64,000 nucleotides of DNA, taken from contig CM065384.1 of the NCBI GenBank assembly GCA_033060915.1, forward strand, positions 17,097,501 through 17,161,500, given 5' to 3'. The notes beneath the pieces are model-generated. The model did not search any database. It was given only the letters and a program-made list of their open reading frames with translations, and was not told where the DNA came from. Position numbers and translations under genes: made by a program. The stretch comes from Euryodendron excelsum (taxonomy: Eukaryota > Streptophyta > Magnoliopsida > Ericales > Pentaphylacaceae). Of the stretch, positions 60,625 to 64,000 are shown piece by piece. Within the stretch, counting starts at the first letter, position 1, and each line of letters starts with the position of its first letter.

Positions 60625-62554
60625 TGTTAGCCTCAAGTTTTCATTAATTGATTTTGATGATAACAAATGTAAATGTTTTAATGATTAAAATTTGGTTAAT
60701 CTCAATATTTCATAATAAAGTAAGTTTGATGTATGAGTTAAGATTTTTAAAGATTTTTTATTTTAAAAGTTTAAATATATTGTGCATTTCAATGATATAT
60801 CACTTAATTTTTATTTATATTTTAAATGTTAATTATCTAACATTTCTTGAAGTTATTGTTAGTCTTGGACTTAAAAGGAATGCATAGCATGAAGAAGAAG
60901 ATTAAGTTAAAGATAATGGTAAGAAAGCTCATTGGAGATAGTTTTAGTATTATATACATAACTTTTGATCCAACCGTTGGATTGATCTGATTTTTGTGGC
61001 ATTGGAAATAAGACTCAAATTCTTATAAACGATATTTTATGAGAATTTCGTGAATAGAATGTCTTATGGGACAAAACTGAGCTGGAATGTGACACATTGG
61101 AGTAGAAGTTCAAAATATGACAGCTGGGAGATAGCTCGAGTAATTTTATCATTACTTTTGATCCAACCATTGTATATCTATGATTCTTATTGATCTGAAA
61201 ATATTACTTCCAGGGCTACAACTTTTATCTTATAACCATGTTCAAATTCAAACGTCATAAGGAAGAAAATCGAGGTGAAAGTGAAGACAACTCTGCAGAA
61301 ATTTAAATATGCCAACTGGGAGACAACTTGAGTATTTTGATGATAACTTTTGATTTGACCATTGGATCGACATGATTCGTGCAGGTCTGATAAGATGACT
61401 TCTATCACTACAACTTTTATCTTATAGACATTTTCAAATTCAAACGTTATAAGGGAGAAAATTAAGGTGGAAGTGAAGATAACTTTGCAAAAATTCAAAT
61501 ATGCCAACTGGGAGACAGCTTGAGTATTTTGATGATAACTTTTGATTTAGCCGTTAGATTGACATGATTCTTGAGGTTTTGAAAATCAGACGTCCATATC
61601 TACAACTTGCCTCTTATAGACATTTTCAAATTCGAATGTTATCAATGAGAAAATCGAGAAGGAACAGAAGAAATCATATCTGAAATTCAAATCCTGACTG
61701 GCAGCAACTTTGTTCAAACGGGAAGAAATGTATTCAAACCTCTCAAATGACTAGAAGTTGATTTTAAGCTACAAATAATCCACTACTCTTTCTCTATAAA
61801 TAGAGATACACAAGAGAAGCAATGACACACAAGATATTACAAAGATTGAGCATAAAAAGTGATATTCATCAAGATCTTCAAGTTTTGAGCTTTACTTCTT
61901 GATCATTCCATCTCATCTTTGAGCTTCATTCTTTTATTCAACTTTTGAGAGTTTTGTATCTATTGTTGTAAGATTCAACTCCCCTATATCATTTGTAAAA
62001 GGGTTGCTAAACCCTTGTGATTTATTTATTGAGTGATTGAGAGGAACACTTGGAGAAAAAGATCCTCTTGGTACTTTGTTTTAGAGAGCAAAACAAAGAG
62101 TTATTTTTTTAGTGTTTTTGGAACAAAACATTTAGTGTAAAGGATTGCTAGCAACCGGACAAGCTAGTGGTGTAAAGTTATTTGAAGAATAGTAGATTTA
62201 CCTAAGGAAGGAGCCTTGGAGGTGGACGAAGGATTGGCATAAGAGGAGCCAACCGAACCACTTTAAATCGTTGTGTTTGATCTCTTCTCTTTTCTCTCTT
62301 TTTATCCTGCTTAATATCTTTCTTACATATAGTCTTGATATACTTGAGATACACACACACTTGAATCATTTGTACTAATCTCACATTGATCATATCTTAG
62401 CTTGTCTTATTCATTACTTAACTAGATTAATATTTCATATCTTTTCTATTACATCTCACCTCTTGGAAATTAAGTGTATTGGATTATTTTAAATTTCAAT
62501 TTTTAATTATAAACCAAATTCACCCCCCCTCTTGGATTGCCACCTGGTTTAACA
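60625..62554 (+). mobile_element. solo LTR, SIRE-like copia, upstream of gag in element E
   Basis: 1,930 bp, TGTTAGCCTCAAG to CACCTGGTTTAACA, with a perfect 5-bp duplication GGTCA (60620-60624 and 62555-62559). Its end (AATTCACCCCCCCTCTTGG then TTGCC) resembles the other SIRE-type LTRs, but it is a distinct family. 60950-61700 holds about four diverged copies of a roughly 185-bp unit with GATAACTTTTGATTTGACC and TATGCCAACTGGGAGACA. TATAAATA is at 61795-61802. Confidence 0.92.
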
Positions 62555-62559
62555 GGTCA

Positions 62560-64000
62560 CTCGTGTTCCTCTTTTTCCTTTCCTTGGAGCAATGATGACC
62601 TACAATGCGAGCAATCTCACCAAAGCTATGGCTAGTCTTTTGATGAGATGGGGGAAGAAAAGAAAATAAATAAATAAAACAAAACAAAAGGGGTTCTATG
62701 TTAGGTTCTTGATTTGGAAAGGTTTTATGCGATGCATGGTGTAAGGATGCCCCTGCCTTTTGAGGGGGAGCTAAACGTGATGCTTTGGCTCATGTTTAGA
62801 GATAAGGGATTGCCCCTGCATGCAAATATTATACCTGCCCCTGTTCATCCATTTAGTCATACATTCATTCATTCATTTGACAATAAGAATGATTTTATTA
62901 AGATGAATTCTTTTTGGTACATAAAATTTCTTAAAAATACATAGAAAAGGGGAGGGAGAACATTTTCCTTGGGACTTCCACCTATTCTACATTTACACCA
63001 TAGGATCCTAAACTACTCTTGAGCCTCCGAATTCGCCTTGTTGGTAGGAGCTCTTGACTTGAATTGCTCCCTTGTCTTCTTGGCACCCTTATCTCCATGA
63101 GCAAAGAGGGATTAGGGCCTCGCTTTATAAGATGACTTTGATGCATGCCATTAATCCTTAGGGTCTTGTGGTACCCTTAGGAGTTTTGGGTTGACTTGAA
63201 TTAGACGAGAAGGTCTTTGAGCCTTTTTCTAGGGGTTGATTGGGTGCATGAAGATGCAATGACTTGAGTTACTTTGAGAACTCTTATCTTGAAGTGAGTT
63301 CCGATGCATGAGCAGTTATGATGTATGTACATAGAAGCAGTAAGAATTAGATAGCATAACAGCAAGGATTAAACAAAATTTATAAGGAAAAATAAAGCGG
63401 CCGCCCTTTCCTCCTTAATTTTGAAATTAACGCGTGTGTCCTAAATCTGGCAGAGGTTTGACTATGCATGGGGTGCTACATGAGCATGAGGTTGAGGGTT
63501 TACTAATGCTACTTAAAAAGCTCGGTCCCCGAACCTTCAAACCTCCGGCGTCCACCCCCGAAAGAGTGAACTCTATCTTTGGTTGGTGGTTCGAGCGGGG
63601 GAACTATCAAGAGACTGTAGGCTAAGAAACTGACACAGCATTCGCCCACAGTCAATATATTGTTCCCCCTTCTATCTAGAAAGGTAGTAACCAGGTAATA
63701 TATGCAAGATGCAAATGTAAGTGAGCGCACCGAGTGTGTGTGGAATTTTCGAAAATGGAGGAAAGGACCCAACAACACACATCACGTCCTGTCCGTTTAT
63801 TCACATACATCGCAATAAATAAGACATGAAATAAAATATATGAACAAAGGTCCACCTACAAAAGACAAAAGCACATAGTTAGTAACTTTTCAAAAAACGC
63901 AATGCAAGGTAAAATGGATGATTAATGTAAGAGCATGAATGTAGGCCATGAATGCAAGCGATGACACTTATTTGAAAATCATTTTGAAAAATAAGGTTTG
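62560..64000 (-). other. 5' untranslated region of element E, no gene seen
   Basis: 1.4 kb upstream of gag on the element's sense strand. Small frames on both strands have no recognisable content. The 5' LTR is not reached. Confidence 0.55.

Larger units (their letters stand above)
36866..64000 (-). mobile_element. giant Ogre/Tat-like element E with gag and an antisense gene, no pol
   Basis: The 3' LTR (36866-41762) and polypurine tract lie at the left, gag starts at 60574, and the 5' LTR is beyond the right edge. Removing three later solo LTRs leaves about 15 kb of element sequence in the window. Order on the element's sense strand: untranslated leader, gag, about 2 kb without genes, an antisense PMD gene, a tandem-repeat zone, polypurine tract, 3' LTR. 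No protease, RT, RNase H or integrase motif could be found, so it is probably non-autonomous. The 5 bases left of the LTR are CCTTT; the partner duplication is outside the window. Confidence 0.8.

Noticed and set aside
63395..63406. GCGGCCGC (NotI-like site) as a sign of cloning vector
   Set aside because: No vector or adaptor sequence next to it; the surrounding DNA reads as ordinary element sequence.

Overview
The window is plant nuclear DNA from a repeat-rich genome, most likely a eudicot. It has one apparently intact host gene, AT-rich intergenic DNA, GT-AG introns, and about 80% LTR retrotransposon sequence of the SIRE/Maximus (Ty1/copia), Tekay-like chromovirus and Ogre/Tat (Ty3/gypsy) types. 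The species cannot be told from the sequence. Domain names rest on motif recognition by eye; no database search was run.

Layout. 1-12818 is a retrotransposon nest at least four levels deep: a piece of Ogre/Tat LTR (11561-12818) is abutted by a plus-strand SIRE-like element (6159-11560), which is cut in its reverse transcriptase by a minus-strand Tekay-like element (2459-6158), which is cut in gag by a minus-strand SIRE-like element (1-2458). 12819-18700 is intergenic and holds a MITE, a solo SIRE-like LTR and a non-autonomous hAT-like element. 18710-20240 is the host gene, a two-exon thaumatin-like protein. 20240-23771 is AT-rich intergenic DNA. 23772-36151 is an old LTR element (F) with matching target-site duplications (AATGT), no readable ORF, and a 5.4-kb Ogre-type solo LTR (27057-32439, TSD CATAT) inside it.

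36866 to beyond 64000 is one giant minus-strand Ogre/Tat-like element (E). Its 3' LTR (36866-41762) and polypurine tract are at the left and its 5' LTR is off the right edge. It carries a gag gene (60574 down to 53506) but no recognisable protease, reverse transcriptase, RNase H or integrase. On the opposite strand it carries a three-exon gene with a TATA box, encoding a plant mobile domain (PMD)-like protein (42326-51473). Three solo LTRs have since landed in it: two of an Ogre-type family (44508-49739 in the PMD gene, 54405-59335 in gag) and one copia type (60625-62554). All gag and PMD frames are now broken by stops.

The most interesting signal is a shared design. The internal antisense gene of E, and separately the env-like gene of the SIRE element at 7784-9138, each have their own TATA box preceded by the same palindromic motif that lies upstream of the TATA box in that element's own LTR. 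The Ogre-type LTRs also carry tandem arrays of short hairpins; in one array the stem changes on both sides together (GAGTG/CACTC versus GAGTA/TACTC).
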